Shown one piece after another: positions 8,246 to 17,450 of a DNA stretch of 64,000 bases. Position numbers and translations under genes: made by a program. Positions within the stretch are counted from its first letter, which is position 1. Every line of letters begins with the position of its first letter. Origin of the DNA: Zoogloea sp041908905 (GTDB lineage: Bacteria; Pseudomonadota; Gammaproteobacteria; Burkholderiales; Rhodocyclaceae); contig NZ_JAYREK010000007.1 in the NCBI RefSeq assembly GCF_041908905.1, positions 84,019-148,018 on the forward strand, written 5' to 3'. The notes under the pieces are model-generated. The model worked only from the letters and a program-made list of their open reading frames with translations, had not been told where the DNA came from and did not search any database.

Positions 8246-11164
8246 ATGACCAACGATACCCAAAACATCTGGCTCGCCAAGCTGGCCGCCTGGACCCACG
8301 ACCCCGCCGAGAAGGCCCTCGTCCTGCTGCGCGACCCCGCCGGCCACGAAGGTGGCACGGTGCGCGAACTGCGGCAGGCCCTCTTCCCCGGCGGCCTCGG
8401 CCCGCTCGCCGCCCACGTCAGGCGGGCCGACCACTGGGCCAGCGCCGCCGACCGTCCGCAGTTTCCGCGCGACGCCAAGGACGGCCGCTACGCCGCCTGG
8501 ACCCAGGTGCGCTTCACCGAAACCCCGGTCCTGATCCACCCGCTCTCCGGCACCGAATACCCGCTGGGCCGGCTCGACATCGACCCCGAGCACATCAAGG
8601 CCGCCTCCGTCGACCACTTCAAAGACCTCATCGAGCGCGACGCCGAGGGCCGGCCCGACGCGCGCCGCAGCGCCCTCTCCTTCTGGCGCTTCGGCCCCGA
8701 GATCGACGCCGATGGCCTGCGCGCCCTTTGGCAGCAACTGCCGGCCGATACGCGCATCCCCGACCACACCATCTGGACCCACCTCGACCTCTCCGCCGCC
8801 TTTGCCTCGGCGTTTGCCGCCGACAGCGGCGCCAATCCGGCGTTGCTGTCGATGAGCTTCGGCCCGGTGCAGGACTTCATCGCCCAGGCGCGCACCAGCT
8901 CCGACCTGTGGGCCGGCTCGCACCTGCTGTCGCGCATCGCCTGGCAGGGCCTCAAGGTGATCTGCGAACGGCTCGGCCCTGACGCGGTGATCTTCCCCCA
9001 GCTGCGCGGCGTGCCGCTGGTGGACCTGTGGCTGCGCGACGAGATGGGGCTGGACCCCAAGCGCTTCGCGAAAAGCTGCGAGTGGGTACGACACGGCACC
9101 GACGCCAACCCCCTGTTCGCTGCGGCGCTGCCCAACAAGCTGGTCGCCATCGTGCCGGCGGGCCAGGCCCGGGAGCTGGCCGAAGTCATCACTCAGGCGG
9201 TGCGCGGCTTCGTGCGCGACACCGCGGCGGGCATGCTCGCCGAGCTGCTGGCCGACGCCGGCATCGCCAACACCCCGGAGCTGCCCTGCCACGCCCAGCT
9301 GGCCGCCCAGCTCGACGGCTTCCCCGAGGTGCATTGGGCCGCGGTGCCCTTCGCCCCGCTGGTGCAGGAGGGCGACGGCGCCCCGGACGTCAGCCAGCTG
9401 GCGCAGGCCGGCGAACCCTTCTTCGGCAACGGCGGCTTCCTGGCCGGCCCCACCTGGCAGCGCCTGCAGAAACCGCTCGATCTCGAAGGCACGCGCTTCT
9501 ACCGGCCCAACACTGGCGTGCTCTACCCCGCGCTCTACGAGCTGCTCGACCGCCTCGCCGCCAGCGCCAAGAGCGTGCGCGCCGCCCCCCAGCGCCAGGA
9601 CGGCGGCGAGCAGGGCTACCGCTGCGACCTCACCGGCGAGGCCGAATGGCTGACCCACGACCGTGAGTACCTCAACATCCCCAAGGGCGAGCGCAAGCAC
9701 GCCGACACCTTGTGGAACCGAGCAATCAGCAAACGCCCCGGCCTCAGCCGCAAGGGCGAACACCTTGGCGCCCTCGCCATGCTCAAGCGCCTGTGGCCGC
9801 GCTGGTTCGTGAAGCACGAGCTGGGCAAATGCGACCTCGACGTGCGCCGCTTCGTGGTGTCCACCCATACCCTGGCGGTGTCCACCTCGCTGGAGCGCTG
9901 GCTTGAGCAAGGCGCGCCGATCGGCGCCGCCGGCGAGCAACTGCTCGCCGAGGCAACGGCGGAAGCCCTTGATTCCGCCGCACTACCCCGCCGCCTGATG
10001 CGCAAGCTGATGCGCGGCAACACCTACGACGCGCAACAACGCCGCCTCGCCCGCGCCCTGCCGGCCCTCATGGACGCCGCCAGCACCGACGACCCTGAAG
10101 CCGACAACCCCAACGCCCGGCTGGTCGCTCAGCTGCTCGGCGACAAGCCCGAAACCTACTACGCCCTCATCCTGCTCGACGGCGACAGCATGGGCGCCTG
10201 GATCTCCGGCACCGACCCGGACAAGCTGCTGCAGACCCGCGACACCTTCCACCCCCAGATCCGCGAACGGATGAAGGCCCGATTCACCCGCCCCGAACAC
10301 CTGGCCTATCTCGACGCCCTGCGTGCCGTCTCCCCCAGCCGCCACATGGCCATCTCCAGCGCCCTCAACGGCTTCGCGCTGACCCTCGCCCAGGACATCG
10401 TCGAGAACCGCTGCAAGGGCAAGCTGATCTACGCCGGCGGCGACGACGTGATGGCGCTGGTCGCCGTCGACGACCTGCTCGCCTGCCTCACCCTGCTGCG
10501 CGCCGCCTATGGCGGGCTGCCGGTGCCGGCCCCGCTGGCCACCACCCTCCAGCTCGACCTCGAAGGGCTCCAGCTGGGCGGCGGCCATGCCCTGCTCGAC
10601 GGCAAGCTCCTGCGCCTGATGGGCGAACACGCCACCGCCAGCGCCGGCGCGGTGATCGCCCACCACAGCGCGCCCCTCGGCGCCGTCCTGCGCACCCTGC
10701 GCGACGCCGAAAAGCGCGCCAAGGGCCGCGGCGGGCGCGACGCCTTCGCCATCACCCTCCTGAAACGCGGCGGCGGCGCCACCGAGCTCACCCTGCCGTG
10801 GCGGCTCGACGCCGCCACGCTGGACGATTCGCCCATGCAGGCACTGGCCCAGCTCAGCGCGCTGTTTGCCGGCCGCGACACCTCGCGCAAGGCCGCCTAC
10901 GTCACCCAGGGCTGGATGCCCCACCTGCCCGTCCAGTTGGGCAAGGACGCGCTGCACCCATTGCTGGCGCGCAACCTGGCCTACCAGCTGGTCCGCCAGG
11001 GCACCGACAGGGCACAGGCCGACGACTACGGCCGCAAGCTTGCCACCCTCGCCCTCCACCCGCGCCTCGCCGATACTGGCCCGGCCGATGTCATCACCCA
11101 CACCCTCGCGGTCGCCGAGTTTCTCGCCCGCGAAAGCCGCAGCGGCACCACCCGGGAGCGCTGA
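8246..11164 (+). CDS. cas10: Cas10/Cmr2, type III-B large subunit and predicted cyclic-oligoadenylate synthase
   Basis: The 972-aa signature subunit of a type III-B effector. An HD-like motif near the N-terminus (AAWTHDPAEK, H18-D19) suggests that the DNase site is retained. The first palm motif is LLDGDSMGAW; the second palm carries IYAGGDDVMALV with GGDD at 731-734, the metal-binding site that converts ATP into cyclic oligoadenylate when target RNA is bound. A Cys-containing D2-like region with GEAEWL lies between. With the active motifs present, second-messenger signalling to the CARF proteins encoded nearby is the likely output. It starts 16 nt after cmr1 and ends 3 nt before cmr3. Confidence 0.96.
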   Translation: MTNDTQNIWLAKLAAWTHDPAEKALVLLRDPAGHEGGTVRELRQALFPGGLGPLAAHVRRADHWASAADRPQFPRDAKDGRYAAWTQVRFTETPVLIHPLSGTEYPLGRLDIDPEHIKAASVDHFKDLIERDAEGRPDARRSALSFWRFGPEIDADGLRALWQQLPADTRIPDHTIWTHLDLSAAFASAFAADSGANPALLSMSFGPVQDFIAQARTSSDLWAGSHLLSRIAWQGLKVICERLGPDAVIFPQLRGVPLVDLWLRDEMGLDPKRFAKSCEWVRHGTDANPLFAAALPNKLVAIVPAGQARELAEVITQAVRGFVRDTAAGMLAELLADAGIANTPELPCHAQLAAQLDGFPEVHWAAVPFAPLVQEGDGAPDVSQLAQAGEPFFGNGGFLAGPTWQRLQKPLDLEGTRFYRPNTGVLYPALYELLDRLAASAKSVRAAPQRQDGGEQGYRCDLTGEAEWLTHDREYLNIPKGERKHADTLWNRAISKRPGLSRKGEHLGALAMLKRLWPRWFVKHELGKCDLDVRRFVVSTHTLAVSTSLERWLEQGAPIGAAGEQLLAEATAEALDSAALPRRLMRKLMRGNTYDAQQRRLARALPALMDAASTDDPEADNPNARLVAQLLGDKPETYYALILLDGDSMGAWISGTDPDKLLQTRDTFHPQIRERMKARFTRPEHLAYLDALRAVSPSRHMAISSALNGFALTLAQDIVENRCKGKLIYAGGDDVMALVAVDDLLACLTLLRAAYGGLPVPAPLATTLQLDLEGLQLGGGHALLDGKLLRLMGEHATASAGAVIAHHSAPLGAVLRTLRDAEKRAKGRGGRDAFAITLLKRGGGATELTLPWRLDAATLDDSPMQALAQLSALFAGRDTSRKAAYVTQGWMPHLPVQLGKDALHPLLARNLAYQLVRQGTDRAQADDYGRKLATLALHPRLADTGPADVITHTLAVAEFLARESRSGTTRER

Positions 11165-11166
11165 CC

Positions 11167-12303
11167 ATGACCACTATCCTGATTGAACCGCTCGACGTGC
11201 TGATCCTGCGCGGCAACAAGCTCTTCGCCGACGCCGGCAGCCACGGCGAGGCCCTGATGCCGCCCTGGCCCTCGGTGGCGGCCGGCGCGCTGCGCAGCCG
11301 CATGCTCGCCGACGCCGGGGGCGACCCGGCCGCCTTCGCCCACGGCAAGGCCCGGCTTGGCGACGCCCTCGCCGCCAGCCTCGGCAGCGTCGAGGCGCCC
11401 GGCAGCTTCCGCATCACCCACTTCGGCCTCGCCCACGACACCGGCACCGAGGAGCAGCCGCGCTTCGAGCCCCTGCTCCCGCTGCCCGCCGACCTCAGCG
11501 TCGATCAACACGACCGCGCCACCCCGCTGCAGCCCACCGCGCTCCACCCGGCGCTGGCCAGCAGCCACCCCCTGCCGCTCACCCCCACCCTGCGCCAGCC
11601 CGAAGCCGGCAAGCCCAAGGGCGGCCTGTGGCTCACCGCCGCCGGCATCGCCGCCTGGCAACGCGGCGCAGCCCTCGGCAAGCACCAGGGCCACTGGCTG
11701 ACCAGCTCCGAACTGTGGAAGCTCGACCCGCGCCTCGGCGTCGCCCTCGAAGCCGGCAAGCACACCGTCGCCGAAGGCCAGCTCTACACCAGCGAAGCGG
11801 TCGCGCTCCAGCCCGGCGTCGCCTTCGTCGCCCAGGTACAGGGCGCCGACGGCGTGCTGCCCGAGGCTGGCCTGCTGCGCTTCGGCGGCGACGGCCACGG
11901 CGCCCGGCTCCAGCCGGTCGACTGCGCCCAACCGCACCACGCCGGCACCACCCTGGCCGCCGCCGGGCGCTTCCGGCTGATGCTCACTAGCCCCGGGATC
12001 TTCCCCGACGGCTGGCGCCTGCCCGGCACCGACCCGGCCGGCCGCTGGCACTTCCACGGCGCCTCGGCACGGCTGGCCTGTGCCGCCCTCCCCCGCCTCG
12101 AGACCCTCTCCGGCTGGGACCTCGCCAGGCGCCGGCCCAAGCCCGCGTTGCGCGCCGTCGCGGCGGGCAGCGTGTACTGGCTTGACGATTTCCGGGGCAA
12201 CCCCGCCGCCCTCGACCGGCTCGCCACCGAGGGCCTGCCACTGGACGACGCCTCGCGCCGCGCCGAAGGCTTCAACAACTGCCTGCTCGCCCAGTGGCTC
12301 TGA
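11167..12303 (+). CDS. cmr3: type III-B CRISPR protein Cmr3 (Cas5-like)
   Basis: A 378-aa Cas5-group RAMP that binds the 8-nt crRNA 5' tag and contacts Cas10. The N-terminus (IEPLDVLILRGNKLFADAGSHGEALMPPWPSVAAGALRSRML) is typical of Cmr3: a first strand, the R-G-x-K/R-F motif, and a PS-x-x-AGALRS helix. Position two bases after the cas10 stop, in the canonical Cmr2-Cmr3 order, supports it. No frameshift or loss of core motifs is seen. Confidence 0.92.
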   Translation: MTTILIEPLDVLILRGNKLFADAGSHGEALMPPWPSVAAGALRSRMLADAGGDPAAFAHGKARLGDALAASLGSVEAPGSFRITHFGLAHDTGTEEQPRFEPLLPLPADLSVDQHDRATPLQPTALHPALASSHPLPLTPTLRQPEAGKPKGGLWLTAAGIAAWQRGAALGKHQGHWLTSSELWKLDPRLGVALEAGKHTVAEGQLYTSEAVALQPGVAFVAQVQGADGVLPEAGLLRFGGDGHGARLQPVDCAQPHHAGTTLAAAGRFRLMLTSPGIFPDGWRLPGTDPAGRWHFHGASARLACAALPRLETLSGWDLARRRPKPALRAVAAGSVYWLDDFRGNPAALDRLATEGLPLDDASRRAEGFNNCLLAQWL

Positions 12304-12361
12304 GGCGCTGAACCGCTGAACCGCTCGTCAACACCCCCAATTTCACTCCAGGACGCCCGCC

Positions 12362-13288
12362 ATGTTCCAAGCCCACGCCGCCCTCTTCCTGTACGCCACC
12401 AGCCCCGTCCACATGGGCGCCGGCCAGGCCTTCGGCCTCATCGACAACCCCATCGCCCGCGAACGCCACACCGAGCACCCGCTGTTCCCCGGCTCCGGCC
12501 TCAAGGGCGCCATCCGCCACCGCTTCCACGCCCTGCCGGGCTGGAGCGAGGGCGCCACCGGCGAGCGCTTGCTCGACCGCCTGTTCGGCCCCGAGTCGCA
12601 GTCTGGCACCCTGCACGCCGGCGCGGTCAGCCTGGGTGATGCCCAGCTTGTCGCCTTCCCGGTGCGCTCGGTCAAGCGGGGATACGTGTATGCCACCAGC
12701 GCCCTTGCCCTGGCCCGCGCCGCGCGGCTGCTCAGCCAGCTCGGCGTAGCCGGCATGCCCGCGCTCCCCCAGCCCGTCGACTCCGGCTCGGCCAGCGTCA
12801 CCAATACCGGCCTGCTCAGCGGTGACAGGCTCCACCTGGAAGCCTTCGAATACACCCACGCCCCCGCCCAGGCCCCCGCGCTGCAGGCCGTCGCCCGCTG
12901 GCTCGCCGACAACGCCCTGCCCACCGGCGACGCCCACGCCTTCTTCCGCGACAAGTTCGCCACCGACCTTGTGCTGCTCGCCGACGACGACTTCACCTGG
13001 TTCACCAAGAACGCCACCGTGGTCGAGCCCCACGTGCGCATCGACAACAAGACCGGCACGGCCAGCGATGGCGGCCTCTTCTACACCGAGAACCTGCCCC
13101 CCGAAGCCCTGATGCTCGGCAGCCTGATGGCCAGCCGCGAGCGCAGCGGCAAGGCCGAGATGGCCGCCGAAGCCGTCCTGTCTCAAGTCAGCGGCGCCAT
13201 CGATGGCCAGCTGCTGCAGGTCGGCGGCGACGCCACCACCGGGCGCGGGCTGGTCGCCGCGCGCGTCATCACCGGCACCGCCAACTAA
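12362..13288 (+). CDS. cmr4: type III-B CRISPR backbone protein Cmr4 (Cas7-like)
   Basis: A 308-aa Cas7-family protein that polymerises along the crRNA and cleaves bound target RNA at 6-nt intervals. Typical features are SPVHMGAGQAFGLIDNPIARERHTEHP near the N-terminus, FPGSGLKGAIRH (the glycine-rich RAMP loop), PVRSVKRGYVYATSALAL, and the C-terminal QVGGDATTGRGLVAARVI. The expected catalytic Asp is probably the one in the LIDNPI-R loop. A 58-nt gap separates it from cmr3, the longest in the run. Confidence 0.94.
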   Translation: MFQAHAALFLYATSPVHMGAGQAFGLIDNPIARERHTEHPLFPGSGLKGAIRHRFHALPGWSEGATGERLLDRLFGPESQSGTLHAGAVSLGDAQLVAFPVRSVKRGYVYATSALALARAARLLSQLGVAGMPALPQPVDSGSASVTNTGLLSGDRLHLEAFEYTHAPAQAPALQAVARWLADNALPTGDAHAFFRDKFATDLVLLADDDFTWFTKNATVVEPHVRIDNKTGTASDGGLFYTENLPPEALMLGSLMASRERSGKAEMAAEAVLSQVSGAIDGQLLQVGGDATTGRGLVAARVITGTAN

Positions 13289-13302
13289 CCGGGAGAACGC
13301 AG

Positions 13303-13722
13303 ATGAGCACAATCACGCTGAAGAACCGCCAGCCCTCGACTGCCAAACCCGCCACGCCCGCCGCGCCGGTCACCCTCGAACAGAAGCGCGCCCAGTTCGC
13401 GTGGGACTTTGCCAAAGAAGGCACCGCCCTGGCTGGCGACGAATACCGCAACCTCGCCAAGGCCGCCCCTGCACTGATCATGAACAACGGCCTGATGCAG
13501 ACCCTGGCCTTCTACCAGGACAAGAACAAGCCGCAACACCAGGCGCTCGCCCGCCATCTCCGGCGCTGGCTGAGCGTCCGCACTGGCGGGCCGGATCACG
13601 ACGTCGGGTTTGAGCCCGCCATGAAGGCGATGCTCGGTTTCGGCCCCGATCAATACCGCCACGCCACCGACGAAGCCCTGCTGATCCTGCGCTGGATCCG
13701 CCAGTTCGCCGCCGCGCTGTGA
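13303..13722 (+). CDS. cmr5: type III-B CRISPR small subunit Cmr5
   Basis: A 139-aa, mostly helical small subunit of the Cmr complex, which lines the target-RNA groove. The EQKRAQFAWDF start of the helical core and the AALIMNNGLMQTLAFY-type segment (here APALIMNNGLMQTLAFYQDK) are characteristic of Cmr5. It lies between cmr4 and cmr6 with gaps of 14 and 10 nt. Confidence 0.92.
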   Translation: MSTITLKNRQPSTAKPATPAAPVTLEQKRAQFAWDFAKEGTALAGDEYRNLAKAAPALIMNNGLMQTLAFYQDKNKPQHQALARHLRRWLSVRTGGPDHDVGFEPAMKAMLGFGPDQYRHATDEALLILRWIRQFAAAL

Positions 13723-13732
13723 GGAGCCACTC

Positions 13733-14944
13733 ATGAGCTACGCCCTGCCCGACTACCTCACCCGCCACGCCCGCTTCGACGACTGCCCGCCCGGCCACCG
13801 CTTCGGGCTGTACTTCGACGGTTGGCGGGAAGACTTCTCCATCCCGCGTGACGGCAAGACCGGCTTGTTCCGCACCGTCGCCGGCGCCCTGCCCGACCAC
13901 AGCCGCAAGGCCCTGCGCGCCCTCTGCGCCCGCCAGCAGGTGCTCGCCAGCGCCATCGGCGAAAAGCTGCTGCTCACCCACCCCGCCCGCCTCACGGCCC
14001 CCCTCGCCACCGGCCTCGGCAACGAGCACCCCCTCGAGAACGGCTTCGCCTTCCTCACCCCCCACGGCTTGCCCTACCTGGCCGGCAGCGGCGTCAAGGG
14101 CGTACTGCGCCGCGCCGCCGAAGAACTCGAGAGCGGCGAGTGGGGCGACACCTGCGGCTGGGATCAAACGGCCATCGACCTCCTGTTCGGCCCCGGCGAA
14201 GAGAACCCCGAGCGCGACACCCACGCCCGCCGCGGCGCGCTGATGTTCTGGGACCTCTTCTTCCAGCCCCCCAGCGACAAGGCCCCGCTGCTCGCGGTGG
14301 AGATCATGACCCCCCACCACAGCCAGTACCTCCAGCACGACGGCCACCCCCACGCCAACGAGCAGCCCACCCCGATCCCCTTCCTCGCCGTGGCGGCCGG
14401 TAGCCACTGCACCCTGTACGTGCAGTGCAACCCCGCCCTGATCCCCGCCGACCACGCCGAGCTGCGCGACGGCTGGCGCGCGCTCATCGAAGCCGCCATC
14501 GACCTCGCCGGCGAATGGCTGGGCTTCGGCGCCAAGACGGCGGTGGGCTACGGGCGCATCGGCCAGGACGAGGCGCTGCGCAAGAAGCTCGCACGAAACG
14601 CCGCCGACCGAGCCGAGGCCGCCGAGCAAGCGGCACGCCAGGCCGCCAGGGACGGCCTCTCGCAACAGGCGCTGGCGATCGCCGACTTCGTCGAAAGCTG
14701 CGAGCAAAAACAAAGATCCGGCCGCAAGGACCCCCTCAATCCCGGTAACGGACTGTATGCCGCAGCCTTGGCGGCCAGCAAACAAGCCCTGGCCGCCGAC
14801 GGCGGCTGGAGCGCGGACGATCGCCTGCAACTCGCCGAAGCGCTGCAAAAGTGGCTGCCTCTGGTCATTGAAAAGCTCGACCGCAAGGACGACTGGAAAG
14901 ACGCCCGCAAAAAACTGCAGCTCGCTGCGCTGCGGGGCGAGTGA
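13733..14944 (+). CDS. cmr6: type III-B CRISPR RAMP protein Cmr6
   Basis: A 403-aa Cas7-like subunit at the 3' end of the backbone, next to Cmr1. Diagnostic: GLGNEHPLENGFAFLTPHGLPYL, then the glycine-rich GSGVKGVLRRAAEE, LLFGPGEE, GALMFWDLF, EIMTPHHSQYLQ, and the C-terminal FGAKTAVGYGRI loop. About 120 residues follow that loop; they are charged and helical (Arg/Ala/Glu-rich), making this longer than many Cmr6 proteins. Three bases separate it from the RhuM-Fic gene. Confidence 0.92.
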   Translation: MSYALPDYLTRHARFDDCPPGHRFGLYFDGWREDFSIPRDGKTGLFRTVAGALPDHSRKALRALCARQQVLASAIGEKLLLTHPARLTAPLATGLGNEHPLENGFAFLTPHGLPYLAGSGVKGVLRRAAEELESGEWGDTCGWDQTAIDLLFGPGEENPERDTHARRGALMFWDLFFQPPSDKAPLLAVEIMTPHHSQYLQHDGHPHANEQPTPIPFLAVAAGSHCTLYVQCNPALIPADHAELRDGWRALIEAAIDLAGEWLGFGAKTAVGYGRIGQDEALRKKLARNAADRAEAAEQAARQAARDGLSQQALAIADFVESCEQKQRSGRKDPLNPGNGLYAAALAASKQALAADGGWSADDRLQLAEALQKWLPLVIEKLDRKDDWKDARKKLQLAALRGE

Positions 14945-14947
14945 CCC

Positions 14948-15922
14948 ATGAACGAGCTGGCCTTTTTTGAAACCGGGAGCGGAAGCATCGAAGTGCGGAT
15001 CGAGCATGAGAGCGTCTGGCTCTCGCAGGAGCAGATGGCACGCCTCTTCGAGCGCGAGCGCTCGGTGATCACCAAGCACCTCCGCAACGTATTCAGGGAT
15101 GAGGAACTGGTCGAGGAATCAGTCTGTGCAAAATTTGCACAGACTGCGGGCGACGGAAAAACCTACCAGACACGGTTCTTCAACCTCGACGCAATCCTGT
15201 CGGTCGGCTACCGCGTCAACTCCAAAAGAGGCGTGCAGTTCCGCCAATGGGCCAGCCGCATCCTCAAGGACTACCTCGTCCGCGGCTACGCCCTCGACCG
15301 CCAGCGCCTCGAACACAACGCCCGCGAACTCGAAGCCGCGCTGCGGCTCGTCCGCCGCACCCTCTCCAACGTCGAGCTGGCGCGCGAGGCCGGCAGCGGG
15401 CTGGCCGAGATCGTGGTGCGCTACACGCAGACCTTCCTGTGGCTGCAACGCTACGACGAGGGCCTGCTCACCGACCCGCGCGGCCACCCCGGCGGCGCGT
15501 TGCCGCCCCTCGACGAAGCCCGCGCCGGCATTGCCACCCTCAAGGCCGACCTGGTGGCCAAGGGGCAGGCCAGCGCGCTGTTCGGCCTCGAACGCGACGA
15601 CGGCCTCGCTGCCCTGCTGGGCAACCTCGACCAGACCGCCTTCGGCGCGCCGGCCTACCCCACGCTGGAATCCCGCGCTGCCCACCTGCTCTACTTCGTC
15701 GTCAAGAACCACCCATTCGCCGACGGCAACAAGCGCATCGGCGCCCTCCTGTTCGCCGGCTTCCTGCACCACAACGGCCGCCTCTTCGGTGCCGATGGCA
15801 GCCCGGTGGTCAACGACGTCGGCCTCGCCGCCCTGTCGCTGCTCGTGGCCCAGTCGCGCCCCGCCGAGAAGGACGTGCTCATCCGCCTGATCATGAACAT
15901 GCTGGCCGGAGACGTGGCATGA
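14948..15922 (+). CDS. RhuM-Fic fusion protein encoded within the type III-B operon
   Basis: 324 aa. Residues 1 to about 115 match the RhuM virulence-protein family (IEVRIEHESVWLSQEQMARLFERE, then a TRFFNLDAILSVGYRVNSKRG block). Residues about 150-324 form a Fic/Doc domain with a complete active-site loop, HPFADGNKR (255-263), i.e. H-x-F-x-D-G-N-x-R of AMP-transferring Fic enzymes. No clear inhibitory (S/T)-x3-E-(G/N) helix is seen, so control may come from a partner or from the RhuM part. It sits 3 nt after cmr6, and its stop overlaps the csx16 start (ATGA), so it is co-expressed with the effector. RhuM-Fic proteins also occur outside CRISPR loci; a CRISPR function is inference from context. 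Confidence 0.88.
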   Translation: MNELAFFETGSGSIEVRIEHESVWLSQEQMARLFERERSVITKHLRNVFRDEELVEESVCAKFAQTAGDGKTYQTRFFNLDAILSVGYRVNSKRGVQFRQWASRILKDYLVRGYALDRQRLEHNARELEAALRLVRRTLSNVELAREAGSGLAEIVVRYTQTFLWLQRYDEGLLTDPRGHPGGALPPLDEARAGIATLKADLVAKGQASALFGLERDDGLAALLGNLDQTAFGAPAYPTLESRAAHLLYFVVKNHPFADGNKRIGALLFAGFLHHNGRLFGADGSPVVNDVGLAALSLLVAQSRPAEKDVLIRLIMNMLAGDVA

Positions 15923-16215
15923 CCACCTGGTTCGTCACCCGTCACCCCGGCGCCGTCGCCTGGGCCCAGCGCCGGGGGCTGGCCGTCGACCGCCAGCTCG
16001 CCCACCTGGCCCCCGAGCAGATCGCCCCCGGCGACACCGTGATCGGCACCCTGCCGGTGAACCTCGTCGCCCGCGTCTGCGCCCGCGGCGGGCGCTACCT
16101 CCACCTCTCCCTCGACCTGCCCGCCGAAGCACGCGGGCGGGAGCTCACGGCCGACGAACTCGAACGCTACGGCGCGCGGCTCGAAGCCTACGTCGCAAAA
16201 CCCGCCACCCCCTGA
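15919..16215 (+). CDS. csx16: CRISPR-associated protein Csx16 (VVA1548 family), possible ring nuclease
   Basis: A 98-aa protein starting MTTWFVTRHPGAVAWAQRRG and containing GDTVIGTLPVNLVARVCARGGRYLHLSLDLP, the core signature of Csx16. The family occurs in type III loci. It has been proposed to belong to the small proteins that act on cyclic oligoadenylate, which would switch the signal off. It overlaps the Fic gene by 4 nt and lies 20 nt before the Csx2-family nuclease gene, consistent with a signal-control role next to a signal-activated effector. Confidence 0.85.
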   Translation: MTTWFVTRHPGAVAWAQRRGLAVDRQLAHLAPEQIAPGDTVIGTLPVNLVARVCARGGRYLHLSLDLPAEARGRELTADELERYGARLEAYVAKPATP

Positions 16216-16235
16216 ACCCTCCACCGGAGCCCCCA

Positions 16236-17441
16236 ATGACCACCCTCATCAGTTTTCTGGGCAAACAAAGCAGGGGCTACGCCCATGCGCGCTATCAATT
16301 TGAAGATGGCACCCTCCACGAAGAGCCCTTTTTTGGCCTTGCACTCCGCAACTACCTGCGGCCCGAGCGACTGATCTTGCTGGGCACCTCGGGCAGCATG
16401 TGGGACGTTTTCTTCCAGAGCGAGACCCCTGGTAGCGACGACGCCCAGATCCGTTTGATGGAGGCGACCGAAGCGCAAGCAGTTACCAACGAACACCTGC
16501 AAGAACACGCCATACGCCTCGAAGCCAAGCTCCAGATCCCGGTGAAGTGCCAACTGATCTCGTTCGCACGCAACGAAGCAGAGCAGGCCGAAATACTCGC
16601 GGGCCTCGCCGAGAGCCTGACGGCAGGCGAGCAAGTCGTTCTCGATGTCACCCACGCCTTCCGGCACCTCCCCATGCTTGCCCTCGTGGCCGCGCGCTAC
16701 CTCAGCCGCGTGCGCAAGGTCAAGGTGCAGGACATCTACTACGGGGCCCTGGGCATGAGCACCCCCGAGGGCAACACGCCCGTTCTCAAGCTGGGGGGCA
16801 TGCTCGAAATGCTCGACTGGGTAGACGCCCTGGCCACCTTCGACAAGGCGGGCGACTACAGTGCCTTTGCCCCGTTGTTCGAGCGCGCCGGGCAACCGAA
16901 TGCCGCCGAGCAGCTCCACCGCGCAGCCTTTCTGGAGCGTACCAATCAGGTTGGGCAGGCCCGCGCGCCCCTGCGGGATTTTCGGGCACAACAGCCCGGG
17001 TCGATGTCGCCCACATTTGCGCTGTTTCGCGATCAACTCGATGCGCGGACCGCCTGGGTCGAGCACCAAACCTTTACAGACCGCCAGGAGAAGCTGGCCG
17101 AAGAATACTTGGCCAAAGGTGACTATCTTCGTGCCGCCACGCTCGGCTTCGAGTCAATCGTTTCTCGCCTCGTTCAGATACGGGGAGGGCTCGATCCGAT
17201 GAGCTACGAGCACCGCAACATGATGAAGACGGAACTCGACGATGAGATCCGCCGTGCGGGCCGCAACCGAACCCTGACGCCAGCGCAATCCGCCTATCGT
17301 GACCTGCGAGAACTGCGTAATGCCCTCTCCCACGGCAGCCGCTCTTCTTTTGGGGAGATCCAGAGCGTGATCGCCATGGAAGCCTCCCTGAAAACCTACC
17401 TTGAAGAGCGCCTTAAACGCGTCCGCAGCATCGCCACCTGA
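16236..17441 (+). CDS. csx2: CARF-HEPN ribonuclease, Csx2/TIGR02221 family
   Basis: A 401-aa predicted cyclic-oligoadenylate-activated RNase. The N-terminal CARF part shows LISFLGKQSRGYAHARYQF, ILLGTSGSMWDVFF and VVLDVTHAFRHLPMLALVAARYL, hallmarks of TIGR02221. The C-terminal HEPN domain carries the catalytic R-x4-H motif RNALSH (R361-H366). When Cas10 makes its messenger, this protein should degrade RNA non-specifically. Its codon use is slightly less GC-biased than that of the cmr genes. The 20-nt gap to csx16 and 9-nt gap to cas6 place it in the same transcript. Confidence 0.92.
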   Translation: MTTLISFLGKQSRGYAHARYQFEDGTLHEEPFFGLALRNYLRPERLILLGTSGSMWDVFFQSETPGSDDAQIRLMEATEAQAVTNEHLQEHAIRLEAKLQIPVKCQLISFARNEAEQAEILAGLAESLTAGEQVVLDVTHAFRHLPMLALVAARYLSRVRKVKVQDIYYGALGMSTPEGNTPVLKLGGMLEMLDWVDALATFDKAGDYSAFAPLFERAGQPNAAEQLHRAAFLERTNQVGQARAPLRDFRAQQPGSMSPTFALFRDQLDARTAWVEHQTFTDRQEKLAEEYLAKGDYLRAATLGFESIVSRLVQIRGGLDPMSYEHRNMMKTELDDEIRRAGRNRTLTPAQSAYRDLRELRNALSHGSRSSFGEIQSVIAMEASLKTYLEERLKRVRSIAT

Positions 17442-17450
17442 ACACTCGCC

